From contig NZ_RCWT01000010.1 of NCBI RefSeq assembly GCF_003688595.1, positions 757,040 through 821,039 of the forward strand: a DNA stretch of 64,000 nucleotides, read 5' to 3'. Under the pieces are notes generated by a model, which saw nothing but the letters and a program-made list of their open reading frames with translations, searched no databases and was not told the origin of the DNA. The position numbers were made by a program, and so were the translations under genes. This DNA comes from Sphingomonas sp. PP-F2F-G114-C0414. Its GTDB lineage: Bacteria > Pseudomonadota > Alphaproteobacteria > Sphingomonadales > Sphingomonadaceae. Below, piece after piece: positions 43,307 to 52,098 of the stretch. Every line of letters starts with the position of its first letter. Position 1 is the stretch's first letter.

Positions 43307-43407
43307 TTCTCGGCCCTGCGCATCGCGAGGTAGCTCAACAACGCGATGATCGCGCCGCCGCCCAGCGTTACGACATACGCGGCAGTCACGAACGGCCAGG
43401 GGTTCAT
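43303..43407 (-). CDS. ccmD: heme exporter protein CcmD
   Basis: 34-residue single-helix membrane protein (VTAAYVVTLGGGAIIALLSYLAM followed by basic residues MRRAEK). Its length, single helix, and position between ccmC and ccmE with ATGA overlaps at both ends identify it as CcmD, which helps release heme-loaded CcmE from the CcmABC complex. Too short for many gene callers. Confidence 0.9.
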   Translation of the reverse strand: MNPWPFVTAAYVVTLGGGAIIALLSYLAMRRAEK

Positions 43408-44141
43408 GCTCTCGCCATTCTGCGCATCCGAGCTTCGGATTTCGCAACAGCAAGCATCGTCCGCATGCGCATCAACACGATCCCGGCGAACACGAAGGTG
43501 AAGCCGGCCAGCATGATCGGCAGCGGCCACAGGATCGAGCCATCGATCGTCGATTGCGTCAGCCCGATGCTCGGCCCCTGGTGCAGCGTGTTCCACCACA
43601 CCACCGAATAGCGGATGATCGGCAGCAGCACCGACCCGGCGATCCCGTAGAGTGCCGGCACGCGGCCGTCGCCGCCACGATCCGCGTCGGCCTTCGCGAG
43701 CGCCATGTAGCCGAGATAGACGAAGAACAGCAGCAGCATCGAGGTCAACCGGCCGTCCCATTGCCACCACGTTCCCCAGGTCGGCCGTCCCCAGATCGAG
43801 CCGGTCATGAGACACAGTGCGGCGAACACGGCGCCGGGCAGCGCGATCGCGCGCGCGGCGACGCTGGCGAGCGGGTGGCGCCAGACTAGGAACACGATGC
43901 TGGAGATCGCGATCCCGCTCCACCCGCCCATGCCGAGCCAGGCGGCGGGGACGTGGATGTAGAGGATGCGGACCGTCTCGCCCTGGAGGTAATCGGGCGG
44001 GGTCTGGGTGAGGCCCGCCCAGCAACCGAGCACGATGAATGCAACGCCAAGCCAAAAGAGCGCAGGCGTCAACGGCTTGGCGATCTTCAGGAAGCGCGCA
44101 GGGTTTGCGAAGGCGTGTAGGGTGGCCACTGTGGACACCAC
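43404..44141 (-). CDS. ccmC: heme transporter/ligation protein CcmC
   Basis: 245-residue membrane protein with six helices and the tryptophan-rich heme-binding motif WGTWWQWDGRLTS; flanking His residues in YIHVPAAW and WNTLHQG complete the heme site. It hands heme to CcmE. Start is GTG at 44141 (a second GTG follows immediately); no ATG is available near the conserved LHAFANPARF. First gene of the ccm run here; ccmA and ccmB are not upstream. Confidence 0.93.
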   Translation of the reverse strand: MVSTVATLHAFANPARFLKIAKPLTPALFWLGVAFIVLGCWAGLTQTPPDYLQGETVRILYIHVPAAWLGMGGWSGIAISSIVFLVWRHPLASVAARAIALPGAVFAALCLMTGSIWGRPTWGTWWQWDGRLTSMLLLFFVYLGYMALAKADADRGGDGRVPALYGIAGSVLLPIIRYSVVWWNTLHQGPSIGLTQSTIDGSILWPLPIMLAGFTFVFAGIVLMRMRTMLAVAKSEARMRRMARA

Positions 44142-44177
44142 TATGGCAACAATACGAGGCTGTCACCTTGGACTTGA

Positions 44178-44314
44178 GCCCCTCTCCCCATCGGGGAGAG
44201 GGAGGGGCCCGCCGCACTTGCGGTGGGAGGGTGAGGGGCGTGAGGCTTAGGTCGTTTACCCCAACAGCCCCTCATCCGGCACTTCGTGCCACCTTCTCCC
44301 CGGAGGGGAGAAGG
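44178..44314. repeat. paired palindromic repeat, family D
   Basis: CCCCTCTCCCCATCGGGGAG...GGGCCCGCCGCACTTGCGG at the left and CATCCGGC...CACCTTCTCCCC-GGAGGGGAGAAGG at the right. Same unit pair as at 2756-2897 in opposite orientation. Lies between ccmC and the amino-acid dehydrogenase gene. Confidence 0.82.
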
Positions 44315-44318
44315 ACCG

Positions 44319-45368
44319 TTATCTCCCGATCAGGCGCTTGGCGATCGAGTCCGACACGTCCGAGGCTGGCTGGCCAGTACGGTCGCTCTCGTTCCAGACC
44401 TCGATCAAACGCTCGGGGATGCGCGCGATCCGGGCCTTCACCTCGGCCTCGTCGCCGTGACCCAGATACTCCAGGCCGACATTGATGATCCCGCCTGCGT
44501 TGATCACGTAATCCGGCGCGTACAGGATGCCGCGAGCATGCAGCCGAGCACCGTCCTCGCGGACGCTCAGCTGGTTGTTCGCACCGCCAGCGACGACCTT
44601 CGCCTTCAGCGCCGCGATCGACATCTCGGTAAGGATCGCACCCAGCGCGTTCGGGCTGAAGATGTCCGCCTCGGTCGTCAGGATCGCCTCGGCCGCCACC
44701 GCGGTCGCGCCGAGTTCGCCGGCCAGCTTCTGCGCCCGGCCCTCGTCGACGTCGGCCAGCGTCAGCACCGCACCGTCCTTGGCCAGCAACCGCGCGAGCC
44801 CGCCGCCGACCGAACCGACGCCCTGGATCGCGACGCGCACGCCCTTCATGTCGGTCGCGCCGAGGCCACGCTGGGCCGCCGCTTTCACGCCAAGATAGAT
44901 GCCCAGCGCGGTGTACGGCCCGGGATCGCCGCCAGCAGCGCCGCTCGCGACCGGCAGGCCGGAGACGTAGCGCGTCTGGCTGGCGATCACCTTCATGCGG
45001 TCTTCGGACATGCCGACGTCCTCGGCCGTCACATAGCGCCCGCCGAGCGAATCAACCGCGCGGCCGAACGCCTCAAGCTGGGCGGTCGTGATGACGTCGC
45101 CGGGCTTCGCTGCGAGCACCACGCCCTTGCCGCCGCCAAGCTCCAGGCCCGCCATCGCGTTCTTGAAGCTCATGCCGCGCGACAGGCGCAGTGCGTCGGT
45201 CACCGCGCGGCCGTTGTCGGCGTAATGCCAGAAGCGTGCGCCGCCGGCTGCCGGCCCGAGCTTGGTCGAGTGCACCGCGATCACGGCGTGCAGGCCCGAT
45301 TCGGGATCGGTGAAGGCATGAACGCCCTCGTGGTCGTCGAAATCGGGAAGGTCCCAAACCGCTGTCAT
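44319..45368 (-). CDS. Glu/Leu/Phe/Val family amino-acid dehydrogenase
   Basis: 349-residue NAD-dependent dehydrogenase, close in size to leucine/valine/phenylalanine dehydrogenases. N-terminal substrate domain with HSTKLGPAAGGARFW, catalytic Lys in MSFKNAMAGLELGGGKGV, and Asp in TAEDVGMSEDRM; Rossmann domain with IQGVGSVGGGLARLL. It deaminates branched-chain or aromatic amino acids to oxo acids. GAGGAG (about 45377-45383) precedes the ATG. The tRNA-His gene lies about 110 bases upstream. Substrate is not decidable from sequence alone. Confidence 0.92.
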   Translation of the reverse strand: MTAVWDLPDFDDHEGVHAFTDPESGLHAVIAVHSTKLGPAAGGARFWHYADNGRAVTDALRLSRGMSFKNAMAGLELGGGKGVVLAAKPGDVITTAQLEAFGRAVDSLGGRYVTAEDVGMSEDRMKVIASQTRYVSGLPVASGAAGGDPGPYTALGIYLGVKAAAQRGLGATDMKGVRVAIQGVGSVGGGLARLLAKDGAVLTLADVDEGRAQKLAGELGATAVAAEAILTTEADIFSPNALGAILTEMSIAALKAKVVAGGANNQLSVREDGARLHARGILYAPDYVINAGGIINVGLEYLGHGDEAEVKARIARIPERLIEVWNESDRTGQPASDVSDSIAKRLIGR

Positions 45369-45479
45369 CGCCGGCTCCTGAGGAGAATAAAATTACCGGG
45401 AAGCGAAATATTATTTTCCAGCCGGTTTTACCAGCCCAAAGCGCTCACGTTGGCGAGGCTCGGAAAAATAATGGGAAAA

Positions 45480-45557
45480 TGGGGCGACCGACGGGACTTG
45501 AACCCGCAACATCCGGCATCACAAGCCGACGCTCTAACCAATTGAACTACGACCGCC
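45480..45557 (-). tRNA. tRNA-His (GTG)
   Basis: 78-nt cloverleaf on the minus strand: acceptor GCGGTCG with CGGTCGC, extra G at -1 opposite discriminator C73 (the histidine identity pair), anticodon loop TTGTGAT giving GTG, T-arm GCGGGTTCAAGTCCCGT, encoded CCA. Confidence 0.97.
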
Positions 45558-45622
45558 GCGTAGGCATCGCCCCCTAGCGGGGGTCGCCGGGCGGCGTCAA
45601 CCGTCGACTTGCCAAAAAGACG

Positions 45623-46348
45623 TCAAAAACGTCCTTCGATGGCGAGCTTGTACCCGTTCGGGCCGCTCACGAAGCCTGCCTGCTCGAGCTTCTGCACCGC
45701 CAGCGGATCGGATGGACGCAGCGACAGTTCGGCGCGATAGGTCCCTGCCCCCTCGATCCGGAGTGCGATGCTCTCGGTCCCGGCCTGGCTCGCCAGTGGG
45801 AGCAGCAGCGCCGTGCCGTCGCACCGTGCGGTACCGCTCACCGACTGCGGCAAGGTGATCCCACCGACGTCACCCGCCAGCGTCGCGCGGACGCGGCCCT
45901 CGGCGGCTTCGCACTGGCCATCGCGGAAGCGGACCGAGACGTCGTCGAGGTCGAGCGTGGATACGGGCACCGGCGCGAACAGCCGGCCGGTCGCGACCGT
46001 GGCGGTCATGTGGTCGACGCCGAAGCCGTGGCGGCTAACGCTCGCCGACCCGCGCAACGGCTTGGCCGACACCGATTCGGGACCGGCGAAGACGATCGTC
46101 GCGCGGCCGACAAGCAGCGGTAGGGCCGATACCCGCGCGTGCAGATCGCCGAGCGCGAGATCGCCGAACCGCGCTTCGGTCAGCGTCGCGCCCCAGATCG
46201 TCCCCGACACGCGCCGCGCGACCAGCCCTTCGTCGCCGATGCCGACCCAACCGAGCACCGCACGCATAGGCAGGAAGACGATCAGCGCGATCAGCAGCAT
46301 CCCGCCGAACAGCGCGGCGGGACCGGTACGCAAACGAATCCGCCTCAT
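45623..46348 (-). CDS. gspN: type II secretion protein GspN
   Basis: 241 residues: one N-terminal membrane helix (ALFGGMLLIALIVFLPM) and a periplasmic beta-rich domain (LVARRVSGTIWGATL, LGDLHARVSALPLLVGR). This size and motif set match GspN of the type II secretion system, an accessory inner-membrane component not present in all systems. Last gene of the T2SS operon; its ATG overlaps the gspM stop (ATGA). Confidence 0.88.
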   Translation of the reverse strand: MRRIRLRTGPAALFGGMLLIALIVFLPMRAVLGWVGIGDEGLVARRVSGTIWGATLTEARFGDLALGDLHARVSALPLLVGRATIVFAGPESVSAKPLRGSASVSRHGFGVDHMTATVATGRLFAPVPVSTLDLDDVSVRFRDGQCEAAEGRVRATLAGDVGGITLPQSVSGTARCDGTALLLPLASQAGTESIALRIEGAGTYRAELSLRPSDPLAVQKLEQAGFVSGPNGYKLAIEGRF

Positions 46349-46821
46349 GCCGCGCGTGCCTTCAACGTCAGTGCGACGCCGACGGTCTTGTCGCCCTTGT
46401 CGGTCATCGCCACCGAATCGACGAGGATGCCGAGCCGTTCGAGCCGTGCGAGCCACGCGACCAGCGCCGCGGGGCGCGCCGACTGGATGCCGACCCGCAC
46501 CCGGCTCGCCCCGTCCTGATCGAGCGAGGCGAGCGCGAAGCCGGCTTGGTCCGCCTCTGCGCGCACCGCGTCGGCGAGCGTGCCGGTCAGCGGCGTGGCG
46601 CGCGTCCGCTGGATATCGCGCAACGTCGCGACCTGCGCGCGCGTCTCGCCGAGCCGCGTGACGGCATCGGCATGACGTTCGCGCGCGCTCGACAGGCCGT
46701 CGCCGACCGGGCGGATGATCAGCGCCCACAGCAACGTGAGGACCGCGAGCCCCGCCATCACGAGCAGCAATCGCCGCTCCCGCAGCGAGCGTCCCTCGAA
46801 CCACGTTTTCAGTCCGGTCAT
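46345..46821 (-). CDS. gspM: type II secretion protein GspM
   Basis: 158 residues: short cytoplasmic start WFEGRSLRERRLL, one membrane helix (LLVMAGLAVLTLLWALII), then a coiled-coil/ferredoxin-like periplasmic domain with a C-terminal VDSVAMTDKGDKTVGVAL strand. Binds GspL on the inner-membrane platform. Overlaps gspL and gspN by 4 bases each. Confidence 0.92.
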   Translation of the reverse strand: MTGLKTWFEGRSLRERRLLLVMAGLAVLTLLWALIIRPVGDGLSSARERHADAVTRLGETRAQVATLRDIQRTRATPLTGTLADAVRAEADQAGFALASLDQDGASRVRVGIQSARPAALVAWLARLERLGILVDSVAMTDKGDKTVGVALTLKARAA

Positions 46822-47903
46822 CGTCCGCTCTCCGGGCTGATCGTGAGTTCACCCGTCACCCGGCCGGCTGCTGCCTGGAACACGCCCGCGCGGACCGAGA
46901 AGCCGGCGGCTTCGAGCGCTCGTTTGAGGTCGGTCGCCAAGGCTTCGCGTTCGACGGCCACCGACAGGCGCAGGTCGCCGTTCGCCTGGAAATCGAGCGC
47001 GGTGACTTCGGTGCCGGGCGTCGCACGCACCACTGCGAAGACCGCCGCGGTCGTGCTGGTGAAACCCAGCCCGGGTCCCCGCACGCGCGACAGGCGCTCG
47101 TCGAGCTGGCGGCTGGCGTCGACCACCGTCTCGCCGCGCGGCAGGCCGGTGACCGCCACCGTATTGGCCTCCGCCTCCAACGCATCCGCGCCGAAGCTGT
47201 ATTTCGCGATGCGGACGAGCGAGATCGCGAGGGTCACGGCCAGGATCGTCAGCGACAATAGCGCCAGCCGACGGATCAGCCCCCAGTCGATTGCGAACCG
47301 TCGCCGCCGCGCAAACGGCCCCTGCCGTAGGTCGAGCGGGGGCGACGCGACGGCGGCAACGATCGCTGCCTCCAGCATATCGCGGTCGATCGTCGCGGGC
47401 GCGGTGCCGCCGGTCACCAACTCCGTCAGCCGCGCTTCGTCGGCGAACCCGCTGGACGTGCCGCGCACGACACCGCTGCCCGCAAGCTCCGCCCGCGCGT
47501 AGCCCTCTTCGGGTCGCGGGAGGAGCATCGGCGCAGGAATGACCGCGACCGGATCGACGCCTGCCTCCGCCAGCATCAGCAGCCAGTCGCGCATTGTCGC
47601 GGCACCGACGACTCCGATCGGTCGGTCGCTCGCGCCTTCGTCCCCGACCGCGACGTGGAGTTCGGCGAGCGGCGACGCGCTTGCCTCGCTCGCCAGGATA
47701 CGCGCAGCCGCCGTCGCCTGCGCCGCAGACCGCGACGGCAGCTCCGCCCAGTGCAGCGTCACCGCATCGGCGGGCGCGACCGCGATCGTCTCGTCGTCGA
47801 TCGCATCGGGGATACCCTCCCCCTCCTCGACCACGCGCGCGTCCGCGACGCGCATCCAGCGATATCCGGTCTCGCCGGCGGGAAGGAACAGCAAAGTCGT
47901 CAT
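46818..47903 (-). CDS. gspL: type II secretion protein GspL
   Basis: 361 residues. Cytoplasmic actin-like domain (to about residue 220) that binds the ATPase GspE, one membrane helix (LALLSLTILAVTLAISLV), and a periplasmic ferredoxin-like domain that pairs with GspM. The start MTTLLFLPAGETGYRW at 47903 overlaps the gspK stop (ATGA). Motifs are weakly conserved, but length, topology and place in the operon are diagnostic. Confidence 0.92.
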   Translation of the reverse strand: MTTLLFLPAGETGYRWMRVADARVVEEGEGIPDAIDDETIAVAPADAVTLHWAELPSRSAAQATAAARILASEASASPLAELHVAVGDEGASDRPIGVVGAATMRDWLLMLAEAGVDPVAVIPAPMLLPRPEEGYARAELAGSGVVRGTSSGFADEARLTELVTGGTAPATIDRDMLEAAIVAAVASPPLDLRQGPFARRRRFAIDWGLIRRLALLSLTILAVTLAISLVRIAKYSFGADALEAEANTVAVTGLPRGETVVDASRQLDERLSRVRGPGLGFTSTTAAVFAVVRATPGTEVTALDFQANGDLRLSVAVEREALATDLKRALEAAGFSVRAGVFQAAAGRVTGELTISPESGR

Positions 47904-48898
47904 GATGGCTCGCCCCATTGCCGCGATACGAGCTGCGCGGGAAGCCGGTTCGCGTCGATCAGCGCACGTTCCTGCATTTGTGTCGTGCCGAGCGTCACGT
48001 CGATATCGAGCGTGAACCATTTCGACAGCACCTGCGCGTCCACACCGGGCGCGATATTGGCGGCGCCGAGCAATGACGCGCCCTTCTGCAATTCGTCGAA
48101 GGTCGCATAGCCCTGCACCGGTCGCCGCAGCAGCAATTGCTGGGCAGCACCGACCGACAGCGTATCGGGATACATCATCGCCAGCAGCACGCTTTGTTCG
48201 GGCAGCAGCGTGTTGACGTTGATCGGCGATGGCTTGGCGAAGGGCAGCGTGCAGATCCACGGCCGGACCTTCGTGTAGATCTCAGGCGTCATCCCGGCGA
48301 TCGCGCGCAGTTCGCTGGGGTCGCTCATCAGCGTGCCGGCGGTGCGGTACGACGGCACGCGACCGAGATACGCGCCGTCCTCGGCCCCCATCGGTGACTG
48401 GTCCTGATCGCTGTCGATCCAGTCGGTCGTGCCCGCCGCGACCTGTTCCGCGACCTGCACCGGCACGTCGAGCAGCCGCATCAGGCGGACGAACTGCGGC
48501 CGGACGTCGCCACGCGCGACGTATACGCCCGGGGTCGTCATGCCGACGAGAGAGTTCAGGTTGAAGCAGTTCGCGCCGTCGCGGACGCGCGCGGTTGCGA
48601 AGCCTCCGGGTACCGGTAGGCCGAACGGGGTGTTGCTCCAGCCGCCGGCCAACGTGACTCGCGTAGGCTTTGGCGCGAGCAGGTTGGAGACGCGGGTCAG
48701 CGCCATCGTCTCCGCCGCGAGCGCATAGGCGCGTGCCTGCTCGCCGGTCGCGGCGTTGCTCGCGAGGCGGGTCGACAGCCGGAGTTTTTCCAGCGCCGCG
48801 CCGGCCATCACCGCGATGATCGCGACGAGCATCAGCACCGTGAGCAGCGCGGCGCCCCGTTCTTGCCCGCGTCGAATGCCGAGATCAGGTTCGCGCAC
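47900..48898 (-). CDS. gspK: minor pseudopilin GspK
   Basis: 332 residues: prepilin-like leader ending ERG, hydrophobic helix AALLTVLMLVAIIAVMAG without the Glu5 found in other pilins, then a large mainly helical periplasmic domain (FNLNSLVG, NVNTLLPEQ). GspK caps the pseudopilus tip. Starts GTG at 48898 inside the end of gspJ (14-base overlap). Confidence 0.93.
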   Translation of the reverse strand: MREPDLGIRRGQERGAALLTVLMLVAIIAVMAGAALEKLRLSTRLASNAATGEQARAYALAAETMALTRVSNLLAPKPTRVTLAGGWSNTPFGLPVPGGFATARVRDGANCFNLNSLVGMTTPGVYVARGDVRPQFVRLMRLLDVPVQVAEQVAAGTTDWIDSDQDQSPMGAEDGAYLGRVPSYRTAGTLMSDPSELRAIAGMTPEIYTKVRPWICTLPFAKPSPINVNTLLPEQSVLLAMMYPDTLSVGAAQQLLLRRPVQGYATFDELQKGASLLGAANIAPGVDAQVLSKWFTLDIDVTLGTTQMQERALIDANRLPAQLVSRQWGEPS

Positions 48899-49571
48899 CG
48901 GGCGTCTCCTGTCCCGAAGGGGTGCCCGCAGGTGGCGTTATGACAGGACCGGTTCCGTCCGAGGGCGCGGGCACGTAGCTGGTGCCGACGAGAAACATCT
49001 GGCGGAACTGCGTACCGTCATCGCGCTGGACGGTGAGTTCCATCGCGTCGGGCAAAGGCCTGCCGCTCGCGCCGTCCCATCGATCGCTCCAGGCCCCCGC
49101 GATGCGATAGCGCAGTCCGACCTGACGAACTTTGGTGAGCAACGCGGCAGGCGGCAGCGCTTGCGCGCCGTCGACCATCGGATACGCGATCCGCTGGAGC
49201 GTGCCGCCGTCGACGCGGTAGGCGACCTTCTGCATGCTGGAGCGCGCCGCACCGTCGATGTTGCTCCAGCCGGCGCGGACGAGGCGGAGCATCGGCGTGA
49301 CGCCCGACCCGCTCTCGCCGATGAACGCGGGGACGCTGGTGCCCGCCTCGTCGCGGGTGGCGCGGTTCGACGCCTGGGCGAGGTCGGCGGACAGAATCGA
49401 CATGGTGCGCGTGAGCGCGCTGATGTCATCGAGTTTGGCGCCGGTTGAACTCTGCGCCTTAACGCTGAACGACAGGATCGCGACACCTGCGGCGGCGATC
49501 ATGCCGAAGATCATGAGCGACACCATGACTTCGATGAGCGTGAAGCCGGCCTCGGATTTCGGATGCGTCAC
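48885..49571 (-). CDS. gspJ: minor pseudopilin GspJ
   Basis: 228 residues: leader ending SEAG, then FTLIEVMVSLMIFGMIAAAG with Glu5, and a beta-sheet head domain (LRYRIAGAWSDRW). The C-terminal 25 residues are Pro/Gly/Thr rich. GTG at 49571 overlaps the gspI stop (GTGA). Part of the pseudopilus tip with GspI and GspK. Confidence 0.93.
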   Translation of the reverse strand: MTHPKSEAGFTLIEVMVSLMIFGMIAAAGVAILSFSVKAQSSTGAKLDDISALTRTMSILSADLAQASNRATRDEAGTSVPAFIGESGSGVTPMLRLVRAGWSNIDGAARSSMQKVAYRVDGGTLQRIAYPMVDGAQALPPAALLTKVRQVGLRYRIAGAWSDRWDGASGRPLPDAMELTVQRDDGTQFRQMFLVGTSYVPAPSDGTGPVITPPAGTPSGQETPGART

Positions 49572-49939
49572 ATCACCATCCGCGGCGCGGGTCGCACCAT
49601 GGTCAGGCGGCCGAGTTGGGTGCCGGTCCGGTCGGCGACCACCACGTCGATCCGCAGCACGCTCGATCCGCCGAGAGCGCTCACCTGTCGCGTCCATGTC
49701 CAGGGCTGGCCGCCGTTCGTCTCGACACCGGTGACGCGGCCTGCGGTCGGCGGTTGCGCGCTGGTGACCGCGTCGATTGCGACGTTGCGCGCGACCATCT
49801 GCGCGACGAGCGTTTCGTCGAGGATCGATGCGCCGCGGATCGTCGCGCTTTCCAGACGCACGAGCGCCATCGCCGCAAGGCTGAACACCGCCAGCGCGAC
49901 CATGATCTCTATTAGGGTGAAGCCGCGCTCAGCCTGCAT
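49568..49939 (-). CDS. gspI: minor pseudopilin GspI
   Basis: 123 residues with a short leader MQAERG and mature start FTLIEIMVALAVFSLAAMAL (Glu5 present), followed by the small ferredoxin-like head (TWTRQVSALGGSSVLRIDV). Overlaps the end of gspH by 11 bases. Confidence 0.93.
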   Translation of the reverse strand: MQAERGFTLIEIMVALAVFSLAAMALVRLESATIRGASILDETLVAQMVARNVAIDAVTSAQPPTAGRVTGVETNGGQPWTWTRQVSALGGSSVLRIDVVVADRTGTQLGRLTMVRPAPRMVM

Positions 49940-50414
49940 CGGCTCTTACGCTGCCGTCGGCGTCGATGTGGACCGTCGCCGCGACGCCGCCACGATCGAG
50001 CCGGATCTCCGCAGGGCGATCGACGAGGCCGGTCGGGTCGAACGTCACGCGCATCCGGCCGGTGGTGTCGCCGATGCTGGCCCTGGTGCCTTCGTTCCAG
50101 CGCTCGACGCGCATGGGTTTCTCGGCGATCGGCGTCCAGCCGCCAGCGAGTCGACGGTCGAAGCCGTAGCCGCCACCGCTGATCCAGACGCTCACCGGAC
50201 GCGCCTCGACGATCGCCGAGTCATGCGCGGCGCGGGTGCGCAGAGCGAAGCGCGTCGCCTCGTCGAGCACGCGGCCGCGCGGGTCCGGCATGACGAGCAC
50301 GGCCACAGCGGAGGCCAAGCCGATGATCGTCACGACGACCATCAGTTCGACCAGCGTGAAACCACTTTCGCGTCTCCGCGAAAGTGTCCCCGCGCAGGCG
50401 GGGACCCAGTCCAA
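49929..50414 (-). CDS. gspH: minor pseudopilin GspH, with repeat-derived leader
   Basis: 161 residues if TTG at 50414 is the start, the only standard start codon close to the pilin signal. The leader DWVPACAGTLSRRRESG ends at the peptidase site, followed by FTLVELMVVVTIIGLASAVA with Glu5, then a small head domain (SVWISGGGYGFDRRLAGGW). The first half of the leader (DWVPACAG) comes from half of a palindromic repeat, and a perfect hairpin lies within the next codons. The start lies 5 bases downstream of the gspG stop. Function: pseudopilus tip. Confidence 0.85.
   Translation of the reverse strand: MDWVPACAGTLSRRRESGFTLVELMVVVTIIGLASAVAVLVMPDPRGRVLDEATRFALRTRAAHDSAIVEARPVSVWISGGGYGFDRRLAGGWTPIAEKPMRVERWNEGTRASIGDTTGRMRVTFDPTGLVDRPAEIRLDRGGVAATVHIDADGSVRADAG
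50363..50414. repeat. hairpin plus half palindromic repeat in the gspH leader
   Basis: CACTTTCGCG (50363-50372) and CGCGAAAGTG (50377-50386) form a perfect 10-bp stem; in the mRNA the loop is GAGA, a GNRA tetraloop. Next to it GTCCCCGCGCAGGCGGGGAC (50386-50405) is one half of a family C-type repeat. Both are within the gspH coding sequence between its start and the peptidase site. Confidence 0.75.
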
Positions 50415-50418
50415 GGAC

Positions 50419-50871
50419 CTATTGCCAGCTGCCGATATCGGCATCGATCCCCTCGCCGCCTTCCTTGCCGTCGGCGCCGAAGGTCCAGACGTCGGCCTCG
50501 CCGTGTGCGCCGGGCGAGGCATAGAGATACGGGCGACCCCAGGGATCGTTCGGCAGCTTCTTCAGATACCCGCCACGCTGATAGCGCGACGGATCGGTCA
50601 GGCCCGCGGGCGCCGAGACCAGCGCGTTCAGCCCCTGCGTGGTGTTGGGGAAGGTCATGTTCTGGAGCTTATAGAGTTCCAGCCCGCCCTCGATTTGGGC
50701 GATGTCGGCCTTCGCCTTCTGGATCCGCGCAGTGTCGCCCGAGGGCAGCACGTTGAGCGCGACGATCGTCGCCAACAGGCCGATGATGACGATCACGACC
50801 ATCAGCTCGACGAGGGTAAAACCAGCCTCGCGGCGCTTCTTTTTATCTTCGGGACGCATGAACAACCTCAT
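50419..50871 (-). CDS. gspG: major pseudopilin GspG
   Basis: 150 residues: basic leader ending KKKRREAG, then FTLVELMVVIVIIGLLATIV with Glu5, the calcium/C-terminal pseudopilin domain (NTTQGLNALVSAP, YLKKLPNDPWGRPYLY, DVWTFGADGKEGGEG). This is the main subunit of the T2SS pseudopilus. ATG at 50871 overlaps the gspF stop (ATGA); a second ATG at 50859 is also possible. Confidence 0.97.
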   Translation of the reverse strand: MRLFMRPEDKKKRREAGFTLVELMVVIVIIGLLATIVALNVLPSGDTARIQKAKADIAQIEGGLELYKLQNMTFPNTTQGLNALVSAPAGLTDPSRYQRGGYLKKLPNDPWGRPYLYASPGAHGEADVWTFGADGKEGGEGIDADIGSWQ

Positions 50872-52097
50872 TGTCCGGCCAGCGTGTTGAGCTGGAGGAT
50901 CGGGAGCAGGATGGATAGCACGATCGTCGCGACGATGCCGCCCATCACGACGATGATCAGCGGTTCGAGCAGCGAGAGTGCGGTGGCGGTGAAACGGTCG
51001 AACTCGCGCTCGAGATAGTCGGCGGCGCGTTCCAGCATCTCGTCGAGACGGCCCGCCGCTTCGCCGCTCGCTGCAAGATAGGTCAGCAGTGGTGGGAAAA
51101 CGCCGGCGCGACGCATCGCGGCGGACAGGGAGCCACCGCCGCGGATCGCGTCGACGATCTGGTCGGAGGCGAGGCGGAGGCGGCGGTTGTGGATCGTGCT
51201 GGCGGTGAGGTTGAGGCCGTCGAGCAGCGGCAGGCGGCTCGCCACCATCGTGCCGAGCGTGCGCGCCATTCTCGCCGCGTGAAGGTCGCGGATCAGGCGG
51301 CCGAGTAGCGGAATGCGGAGCAACCAGCCGTCGAACGCAAGCCGCAGCGTCGGGTCCTTCAGCGCCCGCCAACCGGCCAGGCCGCCACCGACGACGATCA
51401 GCAGCATCACCCACCAGTATCCGACGAGGAACGCCGAGAACGCCATCACCATCCGAGTCAGCAGCGGGAGTTGCTGGCCGACCGTGTCGAATTGCTCGAC
51501 CACCTGCGGCACGACGAACATCATCAGCGCGGTGACGACGCCGAACGCGACGAGCGCGAGGATCGACGGATAGGCGAGCGCGGTGATGAGCTTGCCGCGA
51601 ATCTCGGCCTGGCGTTCGAGCAGGGCTGCAAGACGGTCGAGGATCGTCGGCAGTGAGCCCGAGCTTTCGCCGGCGGACACCATTGCGCGGTAGAGCGGCG
51701 GGAAGCTTTTCGGCTCTCGCGCCATTGCGTCGGCGAGGCGACGGCCTTCGACGACGCCGGCGTGGACGTGCTGGACTATAGTGCGGACGCTGTCCTGTTC
51801 GGTCTGGCGAGTGATCGTGCGAAGCGACTCTTCCAGAGGCGAGACGCGGTTGAGCGTGGCGAGCTGGCGGGTGAAGAGCGTGAGGTTCTTGCCTGACATC
51901 TTCGGCGCGCCGAGCTGGAGGCCGAAGAGCGGGCGGCCCTTCGAAGCCTGCGGCGGTGCGCCGGGGGTGATCTTGACGACATAGAATTTGCGCGCGTCGA
52001 GCGTGGCGCGCGCGACGTCGATGTCCGACGCGGCGACGTGGCCGCGGCGTTCGGCGCCTTTGGTGTCGATCGCGATGTAGTCGAAGTCCGCCATCAT
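50868..52097 (-). CDS. gspF: type II secretion inner-membrane protein GspF
   Basis: 409 residues with three membrane helices (about 175-197, 225-247 and 380-403) and two homologous cytoplasmic domains, each with the T2SSF pattern (FTRQLATLNRVSPLEES; FPPLYRAMVSAGESSGSLP and FPPLLTYLAASGEAAGRLD). It is the platform protein that links GspE rotation to pseudopilus assembly. GGGGAGG sits right before the two adjacent ATGs at 52097 and 52094; a repeat separates it from gspE. Confidence 0.96.
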   Translation of the reverse strand: MMADFDYIAIDTKGAERRGHVAASDIDVARATLDARKFYVVKITPGAPPQASKGRPLFGLQLGAPKMSGKNLTLFTRQLATLNRVSPLEESLRTITRQTEQDSVRTIVQHVHAGVVEGRRLADAMAREPKSFPPLYRAMVSAGESSGSLPTILDRLAALLERQAEIRGKLITALAYPSILALVAFGVVTALMMFVVPQVVEQFDTVGQQLPLLTRMVMAFSAFLVGYWWVMLLIVVGGGLAGWRALKDPTLRLAFDGWLLRIPLLGRLIRDLHAARMARTLGTMVASRLPLLDGLNLTASTIHNRRLRLASDQIVDAIRGGGSLSAAMRRAGVFPPLLTYLAASGEAAGRLDEMLERAADYLEREFDRFTATALSLLEPLIIVVMGGIVATIVLSILLPILQLNTLAGQ

Positions 52098-52098
52098 C

